Assembly (NCBI GenBank): GCA_949987705.1
Contig: OX465281.1
Span: 102,199,248-102,263,247 of the forward strand
Length of the DNA: 64,000 nucleotides
Source: Thereva unica
Taxonomy: Eukaryota; Arthropoda; Insecta; Diptera; Therevidae
Direction of reading: 5' to 3'
Positions 1 through 10,955 of this stretch are shown piece by piece. Below the pieces are notes generated by a model. That model did not search any database and was not told the origin of the DNA. It saw only the letters and a list, made by a program, of their open reading frames with translations. Position numbers and translations under genes: made by a program. The number at the start of each line of letters is the position of its first letter. The first letter of the stretch is position 1.

Positions 1-12
1 CTAATAAAGAAG

Positions 13-429
13 ATGGATCGTGAATCACACATGCTGTTTGAACAATCTCTAAAGAACCCGAAGGAAGTGCCATCTGTCAAACAATTACTAGATTTTCTAG
101 AAACACGCTTTCAATCGCTGGAAGCATTAGGCTCCAAGAGTGACCTTATAAAAAAGCCAGGCATGACTAAGTCATTGACCTTGGTTGTCTCAACAGAGCA
201 ACAAGCCAGCTGTATTTTATGCAAGTACAAGTATCCCCTGTACTTCTGCAAGGTATTTAAAAACCTAAATTCCAAGCAACGGCTGAATCTCGTGAAAAAA
301 TATGGTTTATGCATCAATTGTCTCAAATCTGGACACAATGCATCTAATTGCTCATCCCGGTCCTGTTTTAAATGTAATCAAAAACACAATACATTGCTAC
401 ACTTCACATCAGGCTCAAAAGAAAACTAG
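13..429 (+). pseudogene. BEL/Pao gag C-terminal fragment
   Basis: The 138-codon frame ends in Cys/His motifs typical of BEL/Pao Gag: CILCKYKYPLYFC, then CINCLKSGHNASNC and CFKCNQKHNTLLH, close to residues 62-130. In this family these zinc knuckles bind genomic RNA inside the particle. The N-terminal Gag lies outside the window. The frame stops at a TAG exactly where homology ends, and the protease/RT part resumes about 4 kb later on the same strand, so gag and pol of one element have been separated by later insertions. The family call is from the motif pattern; whether 13-429 and 4467-9519 are the same copy is inferred from order and strand. Confidence 0.75.
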
Positions 430-737
430 TGGGATGTTGTGCCTAGAGACTAGCCACTAATTACGCTTTTTCATGGTGTTCTTTCTGTTGAATAGCACTT
501 CAGACTGGATGACAATATATTAAGTGGAGATTGATCCGCACTCACTTCCAACCCGCCGGATCTGGGAATCGAGGCCAATAATTCGAATGTGTCAAATTGA
601 AAAAAAAGCACATCACACATGTAAACACTATATAAAACGAATCTAAACATTTTTCTTTGGATTGGAGGCAAATCTAATGTGAAGCACTTTGCACAACAGA
701 ATTAGGTGTATTATTTTACTTAAACATACATGTATTA
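430..737. other. unassigned sequence after BEL gag
   Basis: Non-coding sequence between the gag break and the Harbinger-like MITE. I recognise no gene, repeat end or terminal repeat here. It is the left part of the block that splits the BEL element. Confidence 0.4.
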
Positions 738-1421
738 AGGTCGATTCACACATTACCGGGACGTGGCAGGGACGTAACCCGTCAGGGACGGGAAAAAATT
801 TCATCGCAAGACTTTTCAATGGGCGCGTCCACACTTCTCCGTGCCAGTGTTAATACCGGGAATTAGTGTCCGGGGCGGGACCAGACCGTGTTTTAGAAAA
901 TCGTTGTCGACGATATTTTTTAGAAAATCTCGGACACTGCGACGAAATGCTAATTGAGCTAGTACAGGGAAATAAAATCCAGTGACTATCTTATTTTTTT
1001 AATTAATTTTCTAACTTATGTAAAAGTGTATTGAAACAGTTTTCCGACATTCTGAAATATTCATAGAATTTTCTTTCATCACTTATAAGTTCCTTATATA
1101 AAGTATGGAATTCTCCCTCTGTTTGTCTTTTTTTCTACGCCTCATGAACCCATTTACGTTTTTTTGTAGCACTTCGTTCCTCTTCATCTAAGGCTATCGC
1201 AATAATTGCCGGTTCTTCGGTATTAAATGATGCCATTGAACTTGATAAAAACGTTAAATATTGTTAGCGTATCGTTAACGTGGAATGAAACTATATACTG
1301 AAAGAAAGCACGGATTAGAGTTCCCTGAGATGTGTGAATGCTTTCTTTCGACGGGCCCCGGATTTCACTGTGCCGGCCGTGGCACGTCCCTGCCACGTCC
1401 CGGTAATGTGTGAATCGACCT
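738..1421 (-). mobile_element. PIF/Harbinger-type MITE with transposase remnant
   Basis: The 684 bp element has inverted ends of about 38 bp: it begins AGGTCGATTCACACATTACC and ends with the reverse complement of this. It is flanked by the trinucleotide TTA on both sides (735-737 and 1422-1424), the target duplication used by PIF/Harbinger elements. It still contains the start of a transposase gene on the minus strand (1003-1236), so it is a deletion derivative of an autonomous element rather than an unrelated MITE. Flanking AT-rich sequence shows no further structure. Confidence 0.85.
1003..1236 (-). pseudogene. PIF/Harbinger transposase N-terminal remnant
   Basis: Reading the minus strand from an ATG at 1236 gives an acidic start, a KKRKWVHEA motif, an in-frame TAG at 1135-1137, then GEFHTLYKEL and FYEYFRMSENCFNTLL before a TAA at 1003-1005. 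The W-h and F-y-x-F-R-M-S motifs are the characteristic N-terminal region before the DDE nuclease of Harbinger transposases. The TAG falls where a tryptophan would be typical. The catalytic domain is absent, so no activity is expected. It lies wholly inside the MITE at 738-1421. Family identity rests on these motifs only. Confidence 0.75.
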
Positions 1422-1937
1422 TTATTGTTAAAAATGCGGCTTACCGCACCTTTTGTATTAATTTACACTTCAATGTAATTTATTTTTTATTTTTAAAGAA
1501 AAAATCACGCACGCACTTCACTTTTCTTTAAATGTAGAACATCTACTGAAAAACATAGGCATCTGTTTATCCATAGCATATATGCACGTGCACACACACA
1601 ATTATTGCCCCCTCCTCGTAATGAGACCAACACTAATAATTACCCGCCAAGAATTTGAAAGAATTGATATATTTTAATTGCACCCCATCTATGACAAAGA
1701 ATAGTGAACACCATCTATGGCAATATTACATTACTCTTTGTTTTACCTATGATTATCAATTTCCATAAAATATACAAAATACATTTCATAATTAATAGAA
1801 AATCTGTTGTCATAATTCAGTTGTTTACTTCCTTCGAAACTTTATACATATCTAGCATTGGAATGTACCTTTTTACGTAAGCATAAATAAATACATATGT
1901 TTATTGCCACATACCTACAAGTTAGTGTTTGGAGTAA
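1422..1937. other. AT-rich spacer
   Basis: No gene, tandem array or terminal repeat recognised apart from a short CA-rich stretch near 1590. Probably more of the block inserted into the BEL element. Confidence 0.4.
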
Positions 1938-2556
1938 TGGTGACCAGATTTTGTGTTGCGAAAAAGAGGACCCAAAAGGAATTCAGAAAAAAATGACGAT
2001 ATATGTACAAAAAAATATCATTTTGGATTATGTATCTTAATTCATGTAATACTATAAATCAAATAAAAAAATAGGTACAGTTCATTAACAAAATAAAAGT
2101 AAAAACTATAACGAAAAAAATATAAATTATTAATTATAGAATAATTAACGAAACAAAAATATAAAATAAATAAAAAACTTAACAAAAAATATATTCATAA
2201 ATTCAAATAATTATCAAAATTACGAGTATTTTTCATTTGAAGAAATATTTCTTAAAATATTTGGTTTTGTTAATAGATAATTATAAAATTGCGAACATGA
2301 GTATTCTTTAAAATTAAACTTGCATGAAATAATACTAGTTTCTACGGACAACCTGTTTCTCACATCAGTCCATTGGCTTACTATTAAGGAAAAAATTCTT
2401 TCCACGTTTGCATTGTTTAAGGGAATTTTAAAAAAGAGTTACACAATGACCAAAAAGAGGACAAGAACCATTATTTTGAAAAAAGATACCGGACACATTT
2501 TTTTTGCTTCAAAAGAGGACATGTCCTCTTAAAAGAGGACGTCTGGTCACACTAAA
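1938..2556 (-). mobile_element. hAT-type DNA transposon remnant
   Basis: Inverted ends are visible: GGTGACCAGA followed by an AAGAGGAC motif at the left, and GTCCTCTT repeated before GTCTGGTCAC at the right. This GTGACCAGA/AAGAGGAC end is familiar from hAT elements of insects. The interior carries the C-terminal dimerisation region of a hAT transposase on the minus strand. The central DDE part is missing, so this is an internally deleted copy. I could not find a matching 8 bp duplication, which suggests an old insertion. Confidence 0.65.
2220..2425 (-). pseudogene. hAT transposase C-terminal (dimerisation) fragment
   Basis: The minus-strand frame reads NNANVERIFSLIVSQWTD, then VRNRLSVET, and stops at 2220. 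N-x-x-x-E-R-x-F-S, with W-x-x-x-R-N-R-L-x-x-E-x after it, is the conserved C-terminal block of hAT transposases, used for dimerisation. The upstream nuclease domain is not present in this copy, so it is a relic. It sits inside the inverted ends of the element at 1938-2556. Confidence 0.7.
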
Positions 2557-2565
2557 TGGGAAGGC

Positions 2566-2610
2566 GCTAGATCGGGGTGCGAAGGACCAGGTTTCGATTC
2601 TTCATGAATT
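2566..2610 (+). other. partial tRNA-like sequence (B-box)
   Basis: The segment contains GGACCAGGTTTCGATTC, close to a Pol III B-box/T-arm, followed within 20 bases by a run of T. A matching A-box half is not clear. It resembles the three better tRNA-like units at 3.2-4.2 kb, but lies in the opposite orientation. It may be a SINE head. Low confidence as a discrete feature. Confidence 0.3.
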
Positions 2611-2617
2611 TGAGTAC

Positions 2618-3002
2618 TTTTTTTTAGCTATGATGATTTATTGTAGTATAATAAACTAAGCCTGCGTTGATGGTAAAATCTCAAAGCGGCGACTAATTAA
2701 AACTTTTGGTACATATTCAATTGTGAGCTATAACTCAATCTATAATAAGCTAAATAAGCCAAATCCGTTCTTAACTAGAACTTTTATTTCACGTTGCATT
2801 GATTTAATTATTGTCATAATGCTGTATCCTAGTTTGGCCATGGAGATTCATAAGTATTACACTGACCTACGCTATATATAATTAATCTTGAAAAGTTTTT
2901 GTTAAAGGCTTATGTAGGTTATAAGTTGTGAGACTGCGTAATCTAAAACTTAACAAAGTATTTAACAAACACTACAATATAATCATCATAGCTTAAAAAA
3001 AA
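2618..3002. repeat. inverted-repeat element, ~40 bp arms
   Basis: TTTTTTTTAGCTATGATGAT at 2618-2637 continues to about 2655, and its reverse complement lies at 2963-3002. The arms match over about 38 bases with a few differences. Between them is AT-rich sequence without a coding frame. The structure is MITE-like, and no clear target duplication is visible. Confidence 0.45.
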
Positions 3003-3235
3003 GGAAATAAAATGTAAACAATAAAATTCTTTGATTCTTCACCCACATCATGGTATATTTCTATATTCAATATACCTAAACAATAGTTTTTGAGCTGCAA
3101 ATAAAAACTATATGCCATAATTTCGTTATCATCGGTTTTTGTTCTGGAAGCAAATTTAGAGACGTATTCATGTCAAAAACTTGTTTCATATGAAACAAAT
3201 CCCCGAAGGAAATTAAAAAAAAATTATGACGAAAA

Positions 3236-3325
3236 AAAAGCACCGCCAGCCGGAATCGAACTCGCAGCCCTACACAGTCCACAGACAACGGTACTTCGCC
3301 TTAGACCTTCGGGCCATGGCTGATA
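3236..3325 (-). other. tRNA-Leu/Ser-like sequence or SINE head
   Basis: On the minus strand there is an A-box-like TGGCCCGAAGG followed by TCTAAGGCG, a long central region, then a B-box AGTTCGATTCCGG and a T8 tract 10 bases later. The order and spacing fit a class II (Leu/Ser) tRNA. The acceptor strands do not pair well, so a functional tRNA is unlikely. The T-run looks like a Pol III terminator. Confidence 0.45.
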
Positions 3326-3393
3326 CTATCGGTGGTTGACTAATATGTTAATAAATCATTTCAGAAAGAAGAAAAAGAGAAAAAAAATCTTCC

Positions 3394-3472
3394 CGACCAG
3401 GGCTTGAACCTGCAACGCTACGCGCCGCTGGATCGAGGATCCAACGCGCTACGCACTCTCCCACCGACCTTC
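3394..3472 (-). other. tRNA-like sequence or SINE head
   Basis: The minus strand shows GTGGGAGAGTGCGTAGCGCG, a 5 bp anticodon-type stem TTGGA/TCCAG with a 7-base loop TCCTCGA, and a B-box CAGGTTCAAGCCCTG followed by a T8 tract. Position 33 would be C rather than the universal U, and the acceptor stem does not pair. It is therefore tRNA-derived rather than a working tRNA gene. Confidence 0.45.
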
Positions 3473-3473
3473 T

Positions 3474-4158
3474 ATCAGTTTTGCAGCAATAAAGTAATTT
3501 GTTCGGTGCCTATGAAATGTTTAGGTTGAACTAATTTTAACAGTTTTTATGCCTAATACATACAAATTTAGTTCATAAAAACTTAAAAATATGCTTTTAA
3601 ACAAAGGGCTGCAAAATTTTTTAGATATGGGGCAAATCGTTTGTAAAATATTAAAAATTCTGAGAAAAATCACTTCCTTATATTGATGGACTATAAGGAC
3701 GGTCTTAAATACATCGTTCGTGCAATTAAATTTATAAATTTTCATTCATTTCAGTAAGCGTTTATATGCCCTGGTAAAAATTAGATATCTACTTTTCGTT
3801 TTAAACCTACGAAATGTTTCGTTTAAATCATACATATTTTTTGTGACAAATCCACAGCGAAGTTCGACAAAATTAAATTTTTGTTTTGGTCTACAGCACC
3901 ACCTACATGACTATAAACAATAATAAAATGAACAGCATATAAAATATGCATATAAACAAATAAATAATTTATATTATTTCCGCGAAATTTCTTAATGATT
4001 TATAAAGCTGCCGAAGAGCCAAAAAACTTCAAGAAAATGATTTTTTTGCACTTTTAATTAAATAAATGTTTATGTTCTCCTGAGTATCATTATTAAATAA
4101 TATAATTTAGTGAGAAATAGAATTAAAACATGTTACACCGAAGTAAAAAAAAATTTTT
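3474..4158. other. AT-rich spacer
   Basis: No gene or recognisable element. Several short A/T runs only. Confidence 0.4.
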
Positions 4159-4159
4159 A

Positions 4160-4238
4160 TTTCACCATTTTGCGGTCGGGGATTGAACTTGGTTCGCCTG
4201 GGATTGGACTCCAGCGCCTTACCTCTAGGCCACCGATA
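4160..4238 (-). other. tRNA-like sequence or SINE head
   Basis: The minus strand has an excellent A-box, TGGCCTAGAGGTAAGGCG, and a B-box AAGTTCAATCCCCG with tRNA-like spacing, then A/T-rich sequence with a T9 run. The loop GTCCAAT would give anticodon CCA, but its stem has a mismatch and the acceptor strands do not pair. It shares layout with the units at 3236 and 3394, and together they suggest a dispersed tRNA-derived family. Confidence 0.45.
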
Positions 4239-4261
4239 TATGGACTTTATTAGAAATCTCT

Positions 4262-4301
4262 TTTTTGTTGTTAAATATACTTTTGTTGTTAAATATACTT
4301 C
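4262..4301 (+). repeat. short direct duplication
   Basis: TTGTTGTTAAATATACTT occurs twice in tandem. It lies just outside the point where the BEL reading frame resumes (about 4467) and may mark a junction of nested insertions. Confidence 0.5.
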
Positions 4302-4619
4302 TGGTTGAAATTTCCAGACCATTTTCTCAGTTTTTGGTCTTTTGACCAAGACCTACATTTTGAGATATTTCCCAAGTCTGTATCTGCAGTACTTTCAGAG
4401 ATGAAAGTAGGCTTCAGACGGAAAGACGGACAGACGGACAGAGCCTCTGTATAAGCTTTTTTTTTTGAAAAAGCTAAAACAGAAGGACGCAAGATTGACG
4501 CAGCAGTAAATCCAGGCTCTTCAAGAGGTGTCACGAACGAAGGTAGCAACACCAGTGCTGATGCTAATCCAGTTACACTAGCAGCATTAGACGAGTGTAA
4601 AGCTCGGAAATACGTATTT

Positions 4620-7600
4620 TTGAGCACAGCCATGGTGAAAATAGTGACGAACGAAGGCAACGAAGTAGAGTGCCGGGCAATCTTAGACAATGGATCCCAG
4701 GTGAATGTAATCACTGAGGGGATGATCAATCGGCTGAAGGCGGCAACCAACTCAGATAAAATGACCATTCGGGGCATTAATCAAGTGAAACAAAAATCCA
4801 ATCGACGAATCAATGTAAGGCTATTATCTAAGGTAAATGGATATTCTACACGGCTAGAGGCGTTCGTTCTGCCCGAGATCGTTTCTCCACAACCAGCCCA
4901 ACACTTTAATATTGACAACTGGGCAATACCAAAAAATATTACATTGGCTGATCCTAACTTCAATACCCCAGGGAGAATTGATGTATTATTAGGAGCCGAA
5001 TTTTTTACTGAATTCATGGCAGTTGGACAAATAAGCTTAGCTGACAATCTACCCACATTACAAAACACAGTTTTCGGATGGATCGTCACAGGAAAGATTG
5101 GAGAGGCTGCACTAGAAACCGCCACGTGCAATATTGCTTATACCGAAGATGAGGAAACCACAAGTAGACTGATAGAAAAATTTTGGAAGTTGGAAGATAT
5201 TGGTAACATGGAACCAAACCTGACAGTGTCAGAAAAACGATGTGAGGCCCTTTTTAATGAAACTGTCCAACGACATGACAATGGTCGATTTATAGTCTCA
5301 TTGCCATTTGCAGAAAATCCCGCATGTCTAGGCGACTCAAAACAGATAGCTACCAACAGGTTTTTTGCCATTGAGAGAAGACTCTCAAGGGATCCCATTT
5401 TGAGGATTCAGTACACTGATTTTATGCACGAATATTTGAAGCTTGGCCACATGAAGGAAGTAAATTTAGCAACCATTCCATCACAACACTATTTCCTACC
5501 TCACCACTGCGTTCTAAAACCTGATAGCAGCACCACTAAATTGAGAGTGGTTTTCGATGCGTCGAGCAAAACAGCGACAGGGTACTCGCTTAATGATATA
5601 CTGCATGCTGGACCTACTGTACAGAGCGAACTATTTTCTATCTTGCTTCGTTTTCGTCTACCAAGATTTGTGTTCACCACAGATATTGAGAAAATGTACA
5701 GACAGATAATGATGCAGCCTGACGATCAGAATTATCAACTTATCCTGTGGAGAGACAGCCCCCAAGATCATCTTCAATGCTACCAATTGTCAACAGTTAC
5801 ATATGGAACCAGGTCGGCACCTTATTTAGCTACGAAGTGTTTGCAAAGATTGGCACAGGAAAATAGCAATAAATATCCGCTGGGAGCCCAAGTCCTGCGA
5901 AATCTATTCTACGTAGATGACGGAATGGCTGGGTCTGATAGTCTTGCCACTACTAAAGAAATGCAGCGACAGCTAAATATCATTGTACAAGGAGCTGGCT
6001 TTAAGCTACGAAAATGGGGTGCAAACCACCCAATGTTGTTAGAAGGCATTCCACCAGAGGATCAGGAAACAGAACTAGACTTTGAGAAGCAGACTGAGGA
6101 TAAAATTAAAACGTTGGGATTAACATGGCTGCCCAAAACAGACCAATTTAGAGTCAAGGTAAATGTAAGTGACAACCAGCGAGTCACCAAACGTATAGTC
6201 AGCTCAGATTTAGCTAGACTTTTCGATCCGTTAGGAATCATGGCACCAGTAGTTGTCACAGCTAAAATCTTCTCACAACAACTCTGGCAGCTCAAGCTAC
6301 ATTGGGATGAGGCGCTTCCCATGGAATTACACACTAGGTGGATCATGTTTCGCAACAGCCTAAGGTCTCTTGATAATATACAATTTCCACGACATATATT
6401 TGTGCATGAAATTCCAAAAACAATTCAGATTCATGCGTTCGCAGATGCATCCGAAAAAGCCTACGGCGCAGCCATCTACCTACGCTCCACTAACAAGGAT
6501 GGCAGAATTAGCGTACGACTACTTTGCGCTAAGTCGAGAGTGGCTCCTCTGCAACGACAAACATTACCCCGCTTGGAACTTTGTGCGGCAGTGCTAGCAT
6601 CTCAATTAGTCGACAGAGTGAAAAGAGATTTGAACTTTGAAGAACTTGCAACATTTCTGTGGTCTGATTCAGAAATTGTGTTAGCATGGATCAACTCTAC
6701 GTCTTCCTCGCTCCAAACATTTGTTGCCAACAGGGTGGCTAAAATTCAGGAACTAACATTGGCACGGCAATGGCGTCATGTAGCCTCAAAGGACAATCCA
6801 GCAGACATACTATCGCGTGGATTCACCCCTGAAAAACTCTCCAACTGTAATCTGTGGTTTTATGGACCCCTATTCCTTCATGGAAGAGACTCACTATGGC
6901 CAGCACCGTATTCGAAAAAATTGAATCCTGAAGAACAATCTAGGGAAAGCCCAAGGACAGCTTTACAAATCACAGAAGTTACATCAGCGGAGCCAGAGGA
7001 CATTATCTATAAAATAAGCCATGGAAACAGCCTAAAAAGACTTCTACGCATTATGGCTTACGTAAGAAGATTCATCAATCACGCAAGACCACCAAAAATT
7101 CCTCGACCATCGCAATTAATAGTCACGCTCACGGAATTGAATGAAGCTTTGTACATCATTATCCGCATAATGCAAGCCTCAGACTTCAAGGACGACATTG
7201 ATCGCTTAAGAAAACACGGTGAGGTTCAGAAGGGCAGCACTATCAGCAATCTTTCCCCATTCCTAGATGAAAGGGGAATCATTCGAGTTGGGGGTCGTGT
7301 ACAAGCATCAAATCTTACATATGACGCAAAGCACCAAATGCTTCTTCCGTCTGCAGATCCGTTAACCAAGGTCATAATAATGTCCCTGCACATTGAGTAT
7401 CTACATTGTGGAGCGCAAACGACATTAGCCCATGTAAGGCAACGTTTCTGGCCGCTGAAGGGCAAATCTTTGACAAGATCAATTGTTCAACACTGTGTAG
7501 TTTGCGCCAAGGCGAAGCCAAAATTACTCTCTCAAATGATGGGGAACCTGCCTGCTACCAGAGTGCAACCAGCGAGACCCTTCAGCAACGCTGGAGTGGA

Positions 7601-8231
7601 CTTCTGTGGCCCCATCTGGATCCACTATAAAATAAAAGGCAAACGCCCACAAAAGGCATACATTGCCATGTTTTGCTGTTTCACAACTAAAGCTGTTCAT
7701 ATAGAAGTGGTGAGCGACTTAACTACCGAAGCCTTCATTGGGGCCTTAAAGCGCTTTATAGGCAGAAGAGGGCCTTGCCAAAATCTATACAGCGATAATG
7801 CCACAAACTTTGTAGGCGCCCGTAATCAGCTAGAGGAACTTAAGGAAGCAATCTACTCTGATCAGGCTCAAGGAAAAGTAACCAAGGTCTGCAGCGAAAA
7901 GGGAATCACCTTTCATATGATCCCTCCGAGAGCCCCTCACTTTGGTGGTCTATGGGAAGCAGCAGTAAAATCCGCAAAACATCTGTTACTCAAAAGCGTC
8001 TCGACAGCCTCACTCACATACGAAGAGTTGGAAACAGCAGTAATTGAAATTGAGGCAATTCTAAACTCAAGGCCTCTCACACCAATGTCCGAAGATCCTG
8101 CTGACTTTACAGCACTCACTCCAGGCCACTTTTTGATAGGAGAACCGCTAACAGCCCAAGTGGATCAACAAGCACAACTCAAACAAGAATTTTGGAATCG
8201 GTGGTCTCGAGAATATTTGAATGAGCTTTAG
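4620..8231 (+). pseudogene. pol: BEL/Pao pol: protease, RT, RNase H, integrase
   Basis: This 1203-codon frame encodes the BEL/Pao polymerase block. Protease: LDNGSQ with the catalytic Asp at residue 23, and VLLGAEFF near 122. Reverse transcriptase: LRVVFDASS, FTTDIEKMY and the catalytic YVDD at 431-434. RNase H region: HAFADASEKAYGAA, LPRLELCAA, LWSDSEIVLAWI. Integrase: an H-H-C-C finger near 925-965, then D994, D1059 and E1113. The frame is open upstream to about 4467 (KARKYVFLST), so the ATG at 4620 is not a natural start; Pol is normally made as a fusion with Gag. It ends at an in-frame TAG (8229-8231), beyond which the same frame continues with integrase C-terminal sequence, so the element is disabled. 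Confidence 0.9.
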
Positions 8232-8264
8232 TATAGTCATAAGTGGAGAGAACAATGCAAAAAT

Positions 8265-9176
8265 GTGAAACCGGACACCATGGTTATCATAAAGGACGAT
8301 AACTTACCAGTAATGAAATGGCCACTTGGTCGAATCGTTCAAACGTACAAAGGGGACGATGGCTTAATCCGTGTTGCAGATGTAAGGACAGCAAAAGGTG
8401 TTATGCGACGAGCAATTCACCGCTTAGCACCCCTACCGATTGAAAACGAAATAAGAACATTAACAGAAGGCGACAGGGAATCCACAGAACACCACCGTGA
8501 GCAAAAACAAGGGATTGATCAAGGTTCAAACGGAGCATCCACCTCCAGAAGCAGCGGCCAACCACGCAAGAAAATAAAGATGTCAGGAGGAGCCTTCATA
8601 ACAACAGTTCTCATAGCGTGCCTTATGCTGCCAACATCACTCACTGCTCCTGTTACTGTTCAAAAGTTTCAACCGCATCCTGGTATCCATTTCGAGAGCA
8701 TAGGAGCAGTCAACCTAATATCCACTGAGTGGAACTTTATAATATACTACAACCTCGAGCCGTATTGGATGGAGCTAGCTACTTTCAGTAACGGCACTTT
8801 AGCATTGCGGCACTTATGCCAGCAACTACAACAAAAGAGCACGTGCAATCACATCATCAATATGTTCGAACATACGGAAGAAGAATTACGACTAGGAAAC
8901 AGTATGTTTGTCAAAAGGACCAAGAGGGGAGCCTTCAACGTAGTAGGAAACGTAGCTAATGCACTATTCGGAGTACTGGATTCAGAATACGCTGAAAAAA
9001 TGTCTCGCACCATTAGTGCAACAAAGGAAAACGAAGATCATCTACGCCCTTCTCAAAAACCAAACGTCAATAATCGACTCGACAGCGAACATAATGAAAC
9101 GAGATCAGCTGAGAACGCAACAAACATTTGGAGCACTTTCGAATCAAATAACCCAAATCATCAACAGAATAAATGA
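8265..9176 (+). pseudogene. integrase C-terminus followed by env-like N-terminus
   Basis: The frame continues that of the preceding pol after the TAG at 8229. Residues 1-60 (KPDTMVIIKDDNLP, GRIVQTYKGDDGL, RVADVRTAKG) are the integrase C-terminal domain found in BEL elements. After a basic linker comes a hydrophobic stretch, FITTVLIACLMLPTSL, suited to a signal peptide, and then a secreted-type domain. Near residues 216-224 there is a furin-type site (RTKR) before a Gly/Ala-rich segment, as in the baculovirus-F-like Env of some insect retroelements. After about 8960 the frame leaves the env homology because of a frameshift; env continues in the frame of the next entry. Confidence 0.7.
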
Positions 9177-9519
9177 CGACGGAGAAAAAGGTCAACAAAT
9201 AAGAATATTCCAACTGCTAACGTCACTAGCACTTCAAATGACAATTATGGCTTTCAATCTTCATCGGATACAAGCGTCAATAATTGACGCACTAACAGAT
9301 ATACATCATGGCCAACTCCACCCATTACTACTATCTCCAACCCAACTAAAGCAGGAGCTGACGAAGGTCAAGGAACACTTGCCGACATCGATTTACCTAC
9401 CAGTCAGCCAAAACGATCTTATGCAGCTATACAAATTAATGTCAGCGGAAGGTGGCATTAGTAACAATCACGTCGGGGTCACAAAAATGTTAAAGGAGAG
9501 ATTCGTTTATCCCTACTGA
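8959..9519 (+). pseudogene. env-like fragment after frameshift
   Basis: This frame carries the continuation of the env-like protein: a helical region (IFQLLTSLALQMTIMAFNLH), the conserved IDALTDIHHGQLHPLLLSP and HLPTSIYLPV motifs, then a stop at 9519. A complete Env of this type would continue for well over a hundred residues to a transmembrane anchor; none is seen, so the 3' part is deleted. With the TAG in pol and the frameshift in env, this is a dead copy. Assignment is by motif resemblance only. Confidence 0.6.
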
Positions 9520-9520
9520 T

Positions 9521-9752
9521 TGTGGTCAGGGCGATGCGCCGTGACCTGATGTTAAAGAGTAGATATCAACCGGCACTTAAACCGAGATATCTTCGTCGAT
9601 AATTAAATAAAACACCTTTCTTGGTGGTTCAATTTCAACTCCGATGATTTATTGATTTAAATCGATTTGTATACAATTTTTAATTTAACAACAACAAAAA
9701 ACAAAAAGAATAATTCAAAAGTGAAAACAAAAAGTCCACTCAGCAAACCCGG
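9521..9752 (+). repeat. possible 3' LTR remnant of the BEL element
   Basis: The sequence starts TGTGGTCAGGGCG directly after the env stop and contains TTAAATAAAA, a possible polyadenylation signal. The expected left LTR lies outside the window, so the pair cannot be compared. The right boundary is unknown because hairpins follow. Confidence 0.3.
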
Positions 9753-9865
9753 CCATTGACATTACCGGTCATTGCATTATTATTTGTAATGCAATTCTAT
9801 CCAAGTTAATTGTGAAATGCTAAGCTTGCATTTTTATAATAATTCATTCACCGGTAATGTGCATG
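9753..9865. repeat. small hairpin element, ~32 bp arms
   Basis: CCATTGACATTACCGGTC at the left is matched by the reverse complement of ACCGGTAATGTGCATGG at the right, with about 32-base arms enclosing about 50 bases. No target duplication is evident. Confidence 0.5.
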
Positions 9866-9911
9866 GAGCGCTCGTGCATTGGGCCCTTTAGACATAATTT
9901 TATCTTCAGGG

Positions 9912-10031
9912 GCCCTATTCTCTATTACAATATTGTTAAATCCAATCTGAAAACAAAACAGTAAAATCTTGCTAATATTATTAAACTTTCATGTAAAATA
10001 AATTCCGATATTGTAATAGAGAATACGGTTT
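9912..10031. repeat. small hairpin element, ~21 bp arms
   Basis: CTATTCTCTATTACAATAT at the left has its reverse complement ATATTGTAATAGAGAATACG at 10011-10030. The interior is AT-rich and non-coding. Confidence 0.5.
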
Positions 10032-10789
10032 CGGCCAGTTTCGTCAAAAAATATAACAATTTTAAGGCCCGAGATACATAGATACCTGATGGAGTAATCA
10101 CATTCCAAATCGTCAAACAAGCTAATAAATGTTTGAGATTAATCCAGAGATTAATATCCCTCCTTCAGCCAGCTGTCCAGGCTACAATCTACAAGTACAT
10201 AATACATTCCGCCTTGAATATAACTCGTATATCTGGGCGGACGCAGCCAAAACAGTACAAAACGAAGAAGGTACATTGGCGGGCGGTAGCACCCGTTTGG
10301 TCCTCTATATACCCTTCAAGCCAGTAGGAATGTAGCACCTAAGTTTAACCGCTTTCACCTACACGCAACTCTTTTTCCAAGATTAGCCAACGCAGGACAT
10401 CCGCGGTCCACTACATACCCCCCCTTTGTTAATCAATAGAACACATAGTTGTTAACAGAGACCTGATCAAACGTACGGTTCATTGACATCTACTCACGCA
10501 CCATCCAGACTAACCTAAACTTACTAGTACATCCTTACTTGAAGGACATAACGTGGTAACGGTACAAAGGGTTGGACTTGGCCATGCCACATAAATAACG
10601 ATAAATAAAATCAAAAACAAAAATTATTTTATTTATCTCAATAGTAATTAAATTATCCGTAAAAATTTCTTTCTACGAACTTATAAAATACCTGAGAACA
10701 AATCTAAAAATTTGTCACCTTTTCGCTAAGAAAAAGGAAATAATCCCTTCATTTTTCTAAAGATAATAAAAACATGCTTGTAGCCAAAT
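10032..10789. other. unassigned, less AT-rich sequence
   Basis: Two overlapping short frames (10129-10335) exist, but they lack any family motif. The 10130-10540 part is clearly less AT-rich than its surroundings and could be a relic of an element or exon that I do not recognise. Confidence 0.3.
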
Positions 10790-10955
10790 TTCCCATTAAA
10801 GTTATCTCGCCCATTCATTTATTCCCTCATTGTCAAATTTCACCCATCGGCTACGAAATCATCATCATTTTATCACCCTCTTTGCCATTCCGGAACAAAA
10901 CAATAGGAATAAGCGCATAGAAATCTATTTTTAGATCCACTGCCACTAAACTCAA
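10790..10955 (+). repeat. interspersed repeat, copy 1
   Basis: This segment aligns with 24525-24685: both carry AAATTTCC(C/T)ATTAAA, CGAAATCATCATCA-like sequence, AACAAAA(C)AATAGGAATA-like sequence and CA(C/T)AGAAATCTATT. The similarity is moderate. In copy 2 the segment leads directly into the 163 bp tandem array, so the two may belong to one element. Confidence 0.55.

Noticed and set aside
3394..3472. Functional tRNA gene
   Set aside because: No acceptor-stem pairing and C at position 33; better explained as tRNA-derived repeat.
10129..10335. Two overlapping short ORFs in a less AT-rich segment
   Set aside because: No motif, no splice signals and no second supporting frame.
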